Assembly: GCA_013398055.1 (NCBI GenBank)
Contig: VZRS01002391.1
Coordinates: 270,517 to 334,516, forward strand
Origin: Ifrita kowaldi
Taxonomy: Eukaryota > Chordata > Aves > Passeriformes > Cinclosomatidae
Length of the DNA: 64,000 bases
Direction: 5' to 3'
Shown: piece after piece, positions 37,601-50,368 of the stretch
Numbering within the stretch: position 1 is the stretch's first letter
Layout of the letters: each line of letters begins with the position of its first letter
Made by a program: the position numbers and the translations under genes
The notes under the pieces: generated by a model
Told to the model about the DNA's origin: nothing
What the model saw: the letters and a program-made list of their open reading frames with translations, nothing else
The model's database searches: none

Positions 37601-38263
37601 GGGGTGGCAGCAGCAGAAACACAGGGCTGCTGACACACAGTGAGGGATTCCTATTTCACTGCTCTAGAAAAGCGAGGCCATTGAACAGTTGTAGGAGAAT
37701 ATATTGACTGTGTCAGGAGACTGAAAATTTCACTTTCAAAGCACACAGTAGAAGGACTTGTAGCACATACCTAATTGACTAATTGCTTATTTTGGTTCTC
37801 TGTAATCCACAAATGTATGTCATATAATTTAATCTGTTTTCCTTGTACAGCAGTGTGTCATTCTAGAAGGAAGCACAGGCACTGAAATGATATATATAAA
37901 TAACATCTTCTTTCAGACACATTTTTTGTGTTGGAGTGACCAAGAGCGTTCTAAAGGTTTAAGGAGAATAAAGGACTGTTTCTGGTGAAATTTGATCTTG
38001 CCTATCCATTAACTTGGTGTTGCTAATTACTGCAGCTAGGTTTCATAGACCACATTTTTTCTCCCAAGGCAATGTAGTTTGTCCAAAGTCCATCCCCACT
38101 GCTCCTCCCTCTTGTAGGCAGCTCTGAGTTGTGGGCAGACAGATTGTCTAGCATGAACAGAAATTTGTTAAGGAGCATTTCATCCACTATTTCTCCTGAA
38201 TTTAGAGAGATGAGAGCAGGGAACATTGCTCTTTTTTTCAGTATAGTAGCAAAATGAGCATCT
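34663..38263. other. Unique non-coding sequence
   Basis: I found no gene. A single phrase at about 37217-37240 (CCAGGTTGGACTAAGAGACC) could be a worn CR1 3' end. Overlapping frames on both strands at 37280-37643 lie in a GC-richer patch without recognisable homology. An A run with a (GA)-poor context sits at about 36911. Confidence 0.55.
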
Positions 38264-38685
38264 TGGAGACAGTCCAGTGAAGATAATGAAAGGACAGGAG
38301 CATCTCTCCTATGAGGAGTGGCTGAGAGAGCTGGGCTGCTCTACCTGGAGGAGGCTTGAGGTGTGGGATCTTATCAATGTGTGTAAATACCTGAAGAAAG
38401 AGTGCAAAGGCAACAGAGCCAAGCTGTTTTCACTGGTGCAGGGCAAAAGACAATGGACAAAAACTCAAACACAAGAAATTCCATTTAAACATAAGAAAAA
38501 AACTTTTTTCCGTGAGGGTGACTGAGCACTGGCACAGTTTGCCCAGGGAGTTCGTGGATTCTCCATGTTTGGCAATCCTCAAAAGCCATTTGGGAATAGT
38601 CCTAGGGTACTGACCCTAGGCATCCCTTCTTGAGGGAGGGTTGGACCAGGTGACCTCCAGAGATCCCTTCCAACCATTTTCCCTG
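38264..38685 (+). mobile_element. CR1 LINE 3' fragment
   Basis: The plus strand follows the standard order of the CR1 3' region, from GACAGTCCAGTGAAGATAAT through CTATGAGGAGTGGCTGAGAG and ACTGAGCACTGGCACAG to GGTGACCTCCAGAGATCCCT and TCCAACCATT. The reading frame is broken by several indels. The typical terminal ATTCTGTGAT repeat is diverged or lost, so the right end is approximate. Confidence 0.9.
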
Positions 38686-41600
38686 AGCTGCCCTTTGGAG
38701 AAAATTAATCCATTTTGGCACCTCCACTCCCACCTTTCTAAAGTGCATGGCAATAAAGAACAATATGAGTAAAAGTCTAGCAGCATGCCCAAAAGAAATG
38801 CGAATCCGGATGATAAGTGATTTTCAGAAGAATTGTCCAAATTAAATTAAAATTAAAAGGTATCAATGTTCAGAAGAAAGAAACCCCAACAGACAAGCAT
38901 GAAATATTTCCCTTGCCCTGCCAGCTCCAATGAAGATGCTGTGTCCATGGTGGCAGTCACATGCACAATACCTGACCAAACAACAGGTTCTTGTGCACAG
39001 TCCTTCTTGGAAAAGATGCATGTAGATATTTCTGTCTTCTTGCTGTGAAAGAATCAGCTCAGCAAATAATTCAACAAGTTAAAATAAACAAATATATGGC
39101 CCAAACAATGCAGATCCAGGCTAGACCAGGAGAATAATTAAGCCTATTACATACCTGCGTGTGCTGGTTCTTCTGGGCTTTCATTATTCTTGCAAAAAGT
39201 ATCCTCACAGGCTATCTATAGTCTGTAAACATTTGTTTCTGTGGAAAGCAACATCAAAACACTTTTAAAGCTCTTTGCCACTAGGCCCTTCTAGATAACC
39301 AGTGCCAGACAAACAGTATCATCACAAGGAGGAAGAAATACAAGTGGAGTGCCAAGCTTGGTGCAACATGCAGTGAGCCTGTGGTTATGCAGCCTAAACT
39401 GAAGGCACACCTTAAGGCAACTCTGTCGCTTTCTTGAAGTTTTCTCCAATCTGTTGTTTTGGTCTAGTTTTGATCCACAGTGCCCTCCAGAGGGGAAATG
39501 GTGACTGTGAAACTGCTCTTAAAATACAGCCTAGAGGTGGGCAAAGACACGCCTCTTCCTCTGCTCCTGAGAACCCAAGAGGTGTAGACCCCTTCAGCCC
39601 TGTCTCCTCTTCCAAACTTTACCTTTTCAAATGAAACTGAATGCTGAAGCAAGGACTGTACTTCATTTTGTATGCCCAAACATGAAGATTCAAGGACCCG
39701 ACTCACTTGGGACATACAGATGTTCCTTCAGGAACAGGGCACAATATAAGACAAGTGCAAAGTCAAGTGCCTTGACCCTCTGGCTCAAGGTCTGACTGCA
39801 TCTTTTTGCTTTCTTCATAACTTCTTTCCCCTTACTGTTTAAAAACACAGTAAATCCCAGAAACACTCCCAGGGAAATTCAGCAGCCATAACACAGTGCC
39901 ATGGTAATGATCTAGAGTGTTCTAGACATCTCTATGGAGCTGGCAAAAATTAAAGAGGATCTTTGACAGACTTGTGCCTTTCTAGAGTGACATTCAGGGG
40001 CCTCATGGATACCCTGTAGCACTTAAAATACCGTTTAGCATCTATATTCATACACCTGAACAGCTCCCTCGTCTGCCCCTTCTAGTTAGAGGGATAGAAT
40101 ATAAAGACACAGAAAAAGTTCTACTTATGTTCCTTAATGTATCACTATTCACACCATACAAATAATGCTATGATAAAAGATATTACTCATTTAATTGTTC
40201 CATGTTTAGGGACTTCCCAGAGGCTTTAGGAATTCTAGTTAAATTGTTAGTCTGGCTCTTTGGAATCAAGCTACAATGAGTGCCTCACATATGATCCAAG
40301 GTCGAGTTTATTTTTTAGCTAGGAAAGAATGCTATTAAAAAAGATTTCAGCATTTACAACCAAAAAATCTAGGATAAAAAGCCTCCTGTCTTAAAGGTTG
40401 ATAAATGTACAGAGATTACAAACTGCAGTTTCAATACAGTTGTCTCTGTCTGCTTGAGAAGTGGTTTTTTTACACTATGGGGAAGCTAAACATTTCACCT
40501 GTTTCATAATATCAGTAATGGAAGAATTGCTCTTCCATTATAACCCCATTTTATATTTAAAGCACAAAGCAGAACTTCTGTTTCATTATTGCTTAATGCC
40601 AGAACAAATGTTATCCTTTTCCTTTTGGAGAATTATAAAGTGTGTCTTTATTTACTTTCATGGCACAATTTTCACACATTTGGCAGATCATTGCTCATGT
40701 TCTTCATTGTCATGATACTAGTGAAATGTAGCATAAGCTCTGAATTTGCAACTGCTGTCCAATCAATAAAAAGATTACACCATCTGAATAATGCTATGAT
40801 ATGTGACATTATCTATTCAACTGTTCTATTTCTTGTGACTTGTGAATACTGTCACAATTGAAAATGAACACCATTTATGCTGACAGATTTTTCACCATTC
40901 AACACTTTTAATGAATGTATTTCAAAATGAGGTACCAGATTAAATAAATTTCATGTCATATCAAAGCAGAGATATTACCATTATTTGTAGCAGCGAAGTT
41001 CCGAGTAAACTACAGTGAACTTACATATGCAATGCATTCAGCAAGAATAGGGTTTTCAAACAGCATAAATCTTATTGGATGTCAACTTGCCACAGCAGTG
41101 ATATGTAGACCTCATTCTCCATATTTTCATGACAAGAACGAAAGTGTGCTTTGGCACAGTTTTCCAATCCATCAAATTAGTATCCAACCCAGAATTTACT
41201 GCTAACACAAAAATTTACTAAGGAAGCTCTGTAAACTTCAGTAACAGACTCCTATATCCTTCGTTGCCTAAAGTGGGCTATTATCATACGTTCTTGCCAT
41301 AAAAATCCTCTATCTAGAAATTTTTCCTGTGGCCATGTTATTTTAATGTGTGCATTGGATCTAGCAGTCTTTTCCCCTCCATGAGGTATCCTTTCTAACA
41401 GAATCACACCATTACTGGAACAATGGCTCAGGGATAGGTTCTCATCGGAATTACCAAGTTCTTATCCTACACGGTACATAACATGCTTACAGTGCTACAG
41501 GAATTACTTATACAGAACAAACCAATACTGCTGACCAGGGCCTGCACAGCATGAAACTGTAGCAAACTTCTTGTGTGAAAAAATTTAAAAATGGATCCAT

Positions 41601-44600
41601 GTTTTGACAAGTGTGATGAAGGCTTTCAGGGTCTTCAGACAAGAGCAACTTTGTCTTTCAGTAAAGACAGTCCTGAGAGGGTTAAATGAAATTTATGGAC
41701 AATAAGGTAAAGATTGACAGTAGGAAAGACTATATGAGAATAGTTTATCAGAATTTGTGTGATTTAGAAGTGTTTCAGTAACCTATTGTATTGTAAAAAA
41801 TGAAATTGCAATAAACCTCTTTCTCAGACCTGATTATCTGACTATTTCCATAGTGCAAGCAAATCAATTCACATTCAATTAAAATAATAAGAACTGTATG
41901 TCATAAAAATACACTTAAACTGGAAATCTAATATAGAGCTCCCACCACAGACCCCTTTGTTTCTGATGTAGTAGTAAAATCCCCCGTGTTTTCAGCTCTG
42001 TCTGACACTAGCTCCTATCTCCTATTTTCCTAGCAGTAATATTCAGCAGAGATCTTCCTCATGTCTGACTCTTTATATGCTCTCCATATACAGTAGAACT
42101 TGTGAGATGTTCATTCTTTAGAACAGCATTCTTCCAGCTGTCAAGGCAAAATCTGGAGGAAACAGCTTCTCAGCAGAGGAAACCATGCTGTTCAAACACT
42201 GTTGGACAGAAAACATTAGCAAAATTATCCTGCAGGAAAGCTCTGACTATTGTTTCACTTGTAAAAGAGGTAAGAGTGTCCTCTGTCTCTGTCACCTTCC
42301 TCTGTCATTTCGCAGTCAGTTAAGATTCCTCTCCTTCTTTGGATAGTTGTCATTCTTTCTGAAGCTAGAAGAACCCACATAGCTGTGGGGTGATCACTGC
42401 ACTTAGTGGAGCAACTAACACAGAGAAGATCACCTCTTACTTACTAGACAAAAAGAAGTAAATGTCTGCAAAGATTAGGGCTGTATACGTACCAAAATTT
42501 ATCAAAATTTCAGTGATCAGAAAGCCAATCACACCCCTAACTGCTGGACCATCTCTCCTAACAGAGCAATGAGTTTAGAAAGCTCTTCAGGAATTAATCT
42601 TTAAGTCTAGCCTGAGGAAGTGTTTTTATATCCTTAGTTCTAATGAAGAGCAAGCAGAAATAAATGTTTAGCATTTTAACTAATGTCCTCTCTCTCCAAT
42701 TTTTTGCACCTGTAAAACAGTCAGTTGGTACGTAGATATTAAGTGAAGGCCATAAAGAAATTGATTTTGATTACACATATAAGTAGGTAGACATTTTCCC
42801 ACTATACAAACAGATAAAATAAGACACAGTTGTTAACTGAATCTCCTCACTGACATAATAAATTAGGAATTAACTTATCAATTCCTCAAGAGGCACTGTT
42901 TGAGTAAAATATATTTAAAAGTAAGTAATGTGCATTTTGTAAAGTCTTCAGGAACCCAGTGTCTCTAACTGTTTTAAGACTTCAAGTATGATATACCAAT
43001 TATCCAGCATTTGGCAATATCCATTTGTAAACTTGTAGCATTCCTCAACATCAGATTTTCTAAGCTGATTTATATGACGGGTTAAGAAGAAACAGATTGT
43101 GTGTACCTAGAGCAGTTTTAAATGAATGGAAAGATTTTTATATTTCTTCCTTTTCAGCCAAAATCATCTTACAACACAAATAAGTCAAGTTAAAGATGCC
43201 ATAGTGTGAAGCATTTTTTAAAAAAATGAACTAATTTTTCAAGCAGACTTAGTACCACATTCTCATAAAGTCACAACCCTGAAGGGAAAAAGAAAGTAAA
43301 ACATTTTGAGGCTACTTTTGCTTCTCATAGCGCAGCAGAACATATTTACACCAGTCACACAGTTAATTGTCTGAATATTCCTGAAAATGCCATGCAAAGT
43401 GGTTGCCCTGAACCTTGAAATTTTTATTCAAATATTAAAAATAAAGTACTGTTTTTACTCTCTATCTTTTTAATGATTTTCTCTAAGGTTTATTGTACTT
43501 CAGATTCTGTATTATAAGCCATGAAGAGCAATTATATCCTAAAGTATGGTGATCACTGCTGAATATGATACTCCAGGTGAAGTATATAACTAGTAATCAG
43601 GCACTATTAATTCCATTTAGTTTGATTTATCATCTGTTTCTCCAGGAATTAAATATAGTGTTCTCTCTGACATGTGTACTGCAGTTAGAAATTCAACAGC
43701 ATGTTAGAAGAGATTGGTATGATAATACCTTGTTGGTCACTACATTGCAGCTTTCTTTAAAGCATTAACTGTGAATAAACTATTTACCTACTTATATATA
43801 TATAAATATTAATAACTGTAACTGAAACTTTTGACCTTGACAAACTGTGATCACTAGTACTTGAGCTATCTTGAATCACTTCATTTGCGATATTCTCATT
43901 AGATAGTCAAATTAGCTCTAAAATATACCTTCTAATTGCCTCTAAAAAAAATCCTGGTCCTCTGATGAGTTGACACACTGTTTTGACACATGTAGCTGAA
44001 TTTTTTTGTATGAAGGCTTTTTCAGCTGAAAAATCCTTTTCCATAATGAAAATTTTCAGTTAAAATGTGGTTTCATTTTGCTTTCCCAACACTGAAAAAT
44101 ATAAAATTCCATTTTTATTTATATAATCTCATTTTTAAATTTCATTTTCTTTATCTTAATCTCCCTTTGTTTTTCATCCTTCACTTTGTACTATTATCTA
44201 GTGAAAAGATGTAAAGCAGTAAGAAGCTAGGCACCAATTCCCTCATATTACACTTATTCTAGAATAGCTAGTATATGATTACTTACAACCTGCAATAATT
44301 TTTTCCTGTAAGTGTATGAGCTGAAGAATGAGGTTGGTAAGGAGATGTGAATCAAATGGCAAGAGAAAGGGGGAGCATATGGAAGTCAGGACAGTGTTGT
44401 CAGTACTGTGGTCTTCGTGACCATACTCATTGTTACTGTGGTGATAGGAACCAGGTCCTCCTTGTGTTATATTCAAGATATATAAAAAAGGGGACTTAGA
44501 AAGATCTGAAGTTCCAGCCAGACTTCAAGTATGCCACTTGGCTGCTGCCTAAGCTACAGACATGAATTTTCTAAGTGCCACAAATTTTGGTAGCCATTGA

Positions 44601-45329
44601 AGTTCTTCATGCATTGATAGCTGTATTTTGTTGCACATCCCAGCGTGCACCAGCTCTCTCTGGTACATCTCCGATGCTTAAGCCCAACAAGAATCTACAG
44701 TTAGATCATCTCTCAGCAAATTTATTTCAGAGCCTAAATGCAGCAAAGGGACCAACGTACCAAAAGTAGCAAATTCCACTGGCTTTCAAAGCAGAAGCTG
44801 GCATGGTATGCCTGCCATATCCATAGGCTGATTATTACAATCCTCCCCCATGATAATCCAGCTGAAAAATATTTAGTCTGGGGGGCAAAGGAGTATTCTT
44901 AGCCACATCGAGGTTAGGATAATCCTATTCAACAAAGTATGTGGCTGATACGCCAAGTGAGCGGTGGGGACGAGGCACTGAGGACAGAGCACTTTCTCGG
45001 ACCAGCCCAGCTGCTGACAAAAGAAATGTGGAACTACATGCTCCTCTCCATTTGTGATCTAGTTCCAGTTCAGCAAAACTCTTAAATACATATCCAAGGG
45101 CCACTAAGGAAGCAGACATCTGTGTGCACTTCATGAAGGGTCAACACTGTACATCAACTCTCATTCTGTCCCATTAACTATGCAGCATTTAAGCAACTAC
45201 TTAAGGGCTACAGCCAAAAATTATACAGTTGGAAAATATGCCTCTCTTCTTCGCAAATACAGTCAGGACTCAGGAACTACAGAACTAAATAAGGCTAACT
45301 AGTTAGGTTTACTGAATCATTCATGTTTT
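38686..45329. other. Unique AT-rich non-coding sequence
   Basis: About 6.6 kb shows no gene or recognisable repeat. It contains only short reading frames (largest 90 codons at 40589-40861) and a (TA)n tract at about 43793-43804. Confidence 0.6.
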
Positions 45330-45399
45330 CATAGAATAGAATCGTAGAATCATTAGGGTTGGAAAAGACCTCTAAGATCACCAAGCCCAATCATTAACC
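45330..45399 (-). mobile_element. CR1 LINE 3'-end fragment
   Basis: The plus strand reads CATAGAATAGAATCGTAGAA, then CATTAGGGTTGGAAAAGACC and TCTAAGATCACCAAGCCC. This is the reverse complement of the CR1 3' end of the type that carries AAGACCTCTAAGATCA. Only the last 70 bases of the element are present. Confidence 0.85.
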
Positions 45400-48220
45400 A
45401 AAACAGCAGAGTTTCAGTGGCCTGGTTAGAAGTTAAAACTTTTGTTGTTCCATCCACCCTGCCCCTTAATGGTCCGGTTGTTAATATATAACCCTGTGAG
45501 ATGGGTGATGTATTTAAATTCTTTCAAGCTGTAGAAGGACATGAATCCAGGTGCTCTTCTTCCCAGATTTGCTCCTCTAACAGGACCTATTAAATACTAA
45601 GAATTATTTAATTCTTGATTATTTAATTTTCTAAACAACTGCATAAGTATTCTGGAAAGATTAACAACCTGCGAATACCTTGTTGGCCACAAGAATCTCT
45701 ATAAAATGCTACACAGGACAGCTCACCTCAGGACCTTTTTTAGCTTGCTACTGGAAGATGTCTGCTGTGCTTGCTGGATTTTCTGTGTCCTGTTCTGAGG
45801 TCTCTAAATCCGCCTTAGGCAGGACCTTGAACTTGGGGATGAAATAGCACAAGTCCAGTCTCAGAGCTAGCCTTTGAGACATAGCAAAGAGCTGCTATTT
45901 CCTGAATTGGGGTCTACAGAGGAAAACTCACAACAGCTTTAGGAGAAATTTCAGGTCTTGCCACTTTAATCACAAATTGAGAATTAACTAATCACTTTAA
46001 AGTTAAACAACTTCTAAAATTACTTTCTATAAACAGATGCACTATTGAAGCTGTTTTGTTTTTAGAGTGATTTTGGAGATGTTAATTTGCATGATCAATT
46101 AGTAGGGAGCATGAGAAATACATGTGGCTATATGCTAACATTTTAAATTTTTGTTTAAACAGAACGGAAACATACCCTCTTTAATACTCAGATGACCTTC
46201 CAGATTTCCATGTACAGTATCTATGGATTTTTAAGCATAATTAACAACTTCCATTTCAGTATTTAAGAGCTTCAAGTTCTGCTTCTTTGACAGTCAAAAG
46301 CTAATCAATCTTGTTCTCAAATGCTAATACAAGCAATTAAAAATAACATTAATTGAAATACTGCAGGGGCTGTTAGTTTTTTTCTTAACCTCATGGCAAC
46401 ACTAATTTACAGTACTAATTAGTGAATTGCCCTTTGTATTATAAATCTTTAGAAGGGAGAACTGGCCTTTAAAGCCCAACAGAGAGATGCAGATGGTCAC
46501 TGTACTTTCAGTAAGCTTTCATGCTAACTATCAGGATATTCATTTCACCACATAAGCTAAACATGATGGATTACATTGTTTACAATGAAGAATATTAATT
46601 TCTGCAAAGAAAAATGCTTTGCCCATTTGTCCTGTTGTAAAACATGCAAATATTCTTTATAGAATAGAGTATATTCTGTCCAGTTATCCTAATTAGAAGA
46701 AAGAGAATAACTGCCTCATATGAAACACAGGAGAGAAAGGTAAATGGGCAATAAAATGGAACAAGAAAACCTATGAAATATGGATAAAAATATATAACAT
46801 ACTGTTTATAAACAAACATGGTTTAAAACTTTTTGCTGAGCAATTAAAAATTCAAAGGAACAAGAAGTAAAATTAAAACTTTTAAAGTAACAGTTACAAA
46901 ATTATTACTATTTACCTTAATGCTTTTTTTCCAGAAGATCCAGTTTAATTTGTTGTCATGGTCAGTTCTATTTTCTAAACCAAGGCAGTAAAAATAGTTT
47001 CTTTGCTAGAAAATTACCAAAGGCTCAGGTGGTTCCTTGATTTAGGAACACGGTTGGGAGTTTTTAGTGATCACACTGTAGTCTACGCAAATAAGAATAC
47101 TGATTCTCCTTGGAAGTACCATTATAGCACCATTGTAACATGTAAACATGAAAGTACACTTAGGTCCCTCTATAGTCATGCAGGTTGATTTTTTATGTTA
47201 TTTTCATGTATTACTATTGTGGGTTTTGGAAATCTGGTAAGAACTTTTTGCTTTTTAGTAACAGCTGAATGGAAATACATCATACTGCATTTTCCACAGA
47301 AGGCATCATCTGTGCTGTGCAGAATACCTGCTATTACACTCTGTATATTCACTGGGCTACAGCAATGGGCAGGTAAGAGAAGGTATTATTTGAAAAGGTA
47401 ACACGAGAGTTAACTACAGAAAGGTATCGTAAGTCCAGTCAATCCCTGAGAGTTTATGTGTGATATATAGGGGTTACTATTGAAACTCCAAGCTTCCAGA
47501 AATGCAGATATTCCTCTTAGACCAATGGTAACCATGGGAGGTCCTAATCACCATCAGAAGAATAATTGGTATGTTTGACTTCCTGCCAATGATGTCATCC
47601 CTCACAAGGAGAAGGCATACAAGTAGGGGCATACCCATTTAAAACGTAACACACTTAGGGCTCTGGATTTGAAATTACCAATAAAGCAGGCAGCCTTAGA
47701 AAACGAGTATGAAAGTAGATTTTAGACCTTTACTGGGATGTCACTGTTTCAGCAGTAAGAAAATAGGGTTGTAAAGACAGATAAGGTAATGATTAGTTAC
47801 TAATAAATGTTGAATTAAGTAACCATTATTTTAATTTATTCTATCCTGTACCTGAAGATGAGTGTTTCTTAGGATCCTTTCCTGTCAGCTTTGTTCCAGC
47901 CAGCCTTGTATGTAAATAGCCACAGTGGAAATCTGATGCTGGCTGCAAGTTTATGATCTGGTTCTTTGGCTGAAGCTGAAGTACTCAAAAATAATGTAGT
48001 GGCGCTTCTCTGAAGTGCAGGATGATGATGGCCTTAAGGGATCAGCACACCTGCACATTTGTAATACTGGGTGTATCCTCATTATCAGGGACTGTGCTGT
48101 TAGCACACACTCAGATTCCTGTACGCAGAGGCAACGGGATTCCCAGCATGGGCTACATGGGCCACTGCAGGTCTCCCAATGCTGAAAGTGCCAAGAGAGC
48201 CAAACGTAAGCAAACATAAA
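45400..48220. other. Unique AT-rich non-coding sequence
   Basis: No gene is recognisable. A block at about 46330-46445 combines ATTAATTGAAATACTGCAGG with several TAATT motifs and looks like the compact AT-rich blocks often conserved in vertebrate gene deserts. I cannot test that here. Confidence 0.5.
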
Positions 48221-48350
48221 ATCATAGAGTGGTTTGGGTTGGAAGGGATCTCTCCCACTGGATCACACTGCTCAAAGTCCCCTCCAGCCTGGCCTTGAAC
48301 ACTTCCAGGGATGGAGCATCCACAGTTTTGTAGTCTAACCTCTGTTCCAG
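48221..48350 (-). mobile_element. CR1 LINE 3' fragment
   Basis: The plus strand shows ATCATAGAGTGGTTTGGGTT, GGAAGGGATCTCTCCCACTG and TCCAGGGATGGAGCATCCAC, which is the CR1 3' region in reverse complement. Similarity fades after about 48350, so the 5' truncation point is approximate. Confidence 0.9.
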
Positions 48351-49183
48351 AACAATTCTAAAATAATTGTTGCCATGAAACCTCAAGCTGTAGGTGGGAA
48401 AATCAACTCTGCCATCCATTGTATGAAAGATCAGGAAGTTAACACTAGGACATAGGCTGGCCAACTACTGAAATATTGTTGCAGTTCAGTTTCTCAGTTG
48501 ATTCCTAGATCCTGAGAAACTGAACTGCATGGAGGTGACATGTGCCAGCTACTGAAAAAGAAAGACCAATTTAAGATTAACCATCAGTGTCAGATCTGAA
48601 TGTAAAGCACTTATTTTTCATCAACTTCCTTCCCCATCTGTAAAATGTGAGATGATGTTTAGCATCCTGGGTCTTAGAAAATCACATTAAAGAAGAAGCA
48701 TGAAAGATTCTCCTCAAAGTAAAAGCGAAACACTATTACTTTTTCCACTTCTTCTCCCTCTCAAATGCCAAAATGAGAAAGTCTTGATTCAAGGACACCA
48801 CCTTGATGTAACACTGCAAGAGGTAAAGTACACATGTCCTTTATAAGAATAGAAAAGTACAAAGCCAACAACCTTACTTGTTTATATGTTAAGTCTTCCT
48901 GTCTTTTGTGAACAGCTGCAGATTGTAAGCATTGTGTATAAAGGTAAAACAACTTGTTTTTAATCTAAGCATCAGAGCTATGTGATTTTTTTTTTCCCCT
49001 AGCAAGTTACAGACTTTGCACATGACTTTTTCTTATTGCAGATCCTCTCATTAAAAAAAAAAAAGGTTAAACTTTTCCTCTCCGTTGTCAGAAGCAGGTT
49101 AGTTAGTGCAATGAACCTCTTACAGTAAGAGCGTGATAAAGCAAGGGATCACTAACAAAAAAAATTGAATCTATGCTATATTT
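48351..49183. other. Unique non-coding sequence
   Basis: I see nothing recognisable in this stretch. It has several short A and T runs (about 48988 and 49054). Confidence 0.55.
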
Positions 49184-49448
49184 AGGATGAGAGGAAATGG
49201 CCTCAAGTTGCTCCAGGGGAGGTTTAGGTTGGATATTAGAGAAAATATCTTCACTGAAAGGGTCGCCTAGCATTGGAACAGACTTCCCAGGGAAATGGTT
49301 GAGTCCACCATCCCTGGGGATATTGAAAAGGAGTGTAAATGTGGCACTAAGGGGCATGGTTCAGTGGTGGACTTGGGAGTTATAAATTAATAGTTGGACT
49401 CAATGATCTTAGAGGTCTTTTCCAATCAATGTGATTCTGTGATTCCAT
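49184..49448 (+). mobile_element. CR1 LINE 3' fragment
   Basis: The plus strand runs from GGATGAGAGGAAATGGCCTC through GGTTTAGGTTGGATATTAG and ATGATCTTAGAGGTCTTTTC to the end repeat GATTCTGTGATTCCATGAT. This belongs to the same broad CR1 type as the fragment at 45330 (CTTAGAGGTCTTTTCCAA end). It covers only the last 265 bases and is inactive. Confidence 0.95.
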
Positions 49449-50144
49449 GATCTCACAGGAATGGAATGTCAACTTTCTACATTGCTTTTGTCTGAAAACT
49501 TTTTACCTACACCAGCTCAGGCTGTGCCCTTCTAAGTCAAGGTTAATTTGGACTGGACCTAAGGTAGGCTGGTGCTCCATGAAATTAAATACTCCTGAGA
49601 GTATTTCATCTAAGAGAGATTTCCTTTGTTTCTTCCTTCTTCTTTGAAGAAAGTGAGGAGCCAGGGCAGTGACTTGCTGCTGGTGCTACCAGGCTCCACA
49701 TCAGTACCACTCTGGCATTTCAAAGAGTTGGGTTTTCGTTCCAATCTTCTGCTGCTCTTTCTCACAGAATTTTTCTGGGAATGGGGGAGCATTTAATCAA
49801 AGGGATCACATAAAACATACCATAAGTTGGACAGCATCCCAATAAATGGTTAAAATTAAAATACTACACATAATTTCCCTGTGAAATATGTATGGGTTCA
49901 CATTCTTGTATTCCAGTTTTAAATGAGTCAATGCTCTGAAATGCAACACTTACTCTTTATAGCCTGTCTATGTAAATCAGGGGATTAGTCTTTCCCTGCT
50001 ACTCATAAAGAATTGGCAGTAAGATTGGCAGGCCCAAATGCAATATTGTTTTGAACAACCTCGTGGAGGTTGTTCAACTCCCCTTCTCTACACTTACACA
50101 AGTTCTGGTGTAGTGTGGGTTGGAGGACCATAGTAGGACATTAA
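49449..50144. other. Unique non-coding sequence with a perfect hairpin
   Basis: No gene is recognisable. The only structure I noticed is the 12-bp inverted repeat at 50051-50077, listed separately. Confidence 0.55.
50051..50077. repeat. Perfect 12-bp inverted repeat with 3-base loop
   Basis: TTGAACAACCTC (50051-50062) and GAGGTTGTTCAA (50066-50077) are exact reverse complements separated by GTG. Beyond the arms the pairing stops at once. The stem is too short for a microRNA precursor, and no T run follows it. It may be chance, a binding site for a dimer, or a scar of an old insertion. Confidence 0.9.
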
Positions 50145-50149
50145 GCTTC

Positions 50150-50363
50150 TGTAGTGAGTTGACCCTGGCTGGATGCCAGGCACCCACCAAAGCTGCTTAC
50201 TATCATTCCTGATGGGCTCAGCCTTGCCCAGCAGCAGGTCCATCCTTGAGCTGGCTGGCATTGGCTCTGTGGGACATGGGGGAAGCCTCTGGCATCTTTG
50301 CACCCCTATAGCCACCTCTATAGCCTCCCCACTACCAAAACCTGCCCACGCAAACCCAACACA
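50150..50363 (-). mobile_element. Solo LTR, internally deleted, with perfect 5-bp target-site duplication
   Basis: The segment is flanked by GCTTC on both sides (50145-50149 and 50364-50368). On the minus strand it starts TGTGTTGGGTTTGCGTGGGC, contains GGTTTTGGTAGTGGGGAGGC, and ends with CTGGCATCCAGCCAGGGTCA followed by ACTCACTACA. It therefore has TG...CA termini and end motifs of a common avian ERVL-type LTR. At 214 bases it is much shorter than I expect for that LTR type, and the central part is missing. The 5-bp duplication fits ERVL-class integration. Confidence 0.85.
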
Positions 50364-50368
50364 GCTTC

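Noticed and set aside
50051..50077. MicroRNA precursor
   Set aside because: The 12-bp stem with a 3-base loop is too short and has no extended pairing around it.
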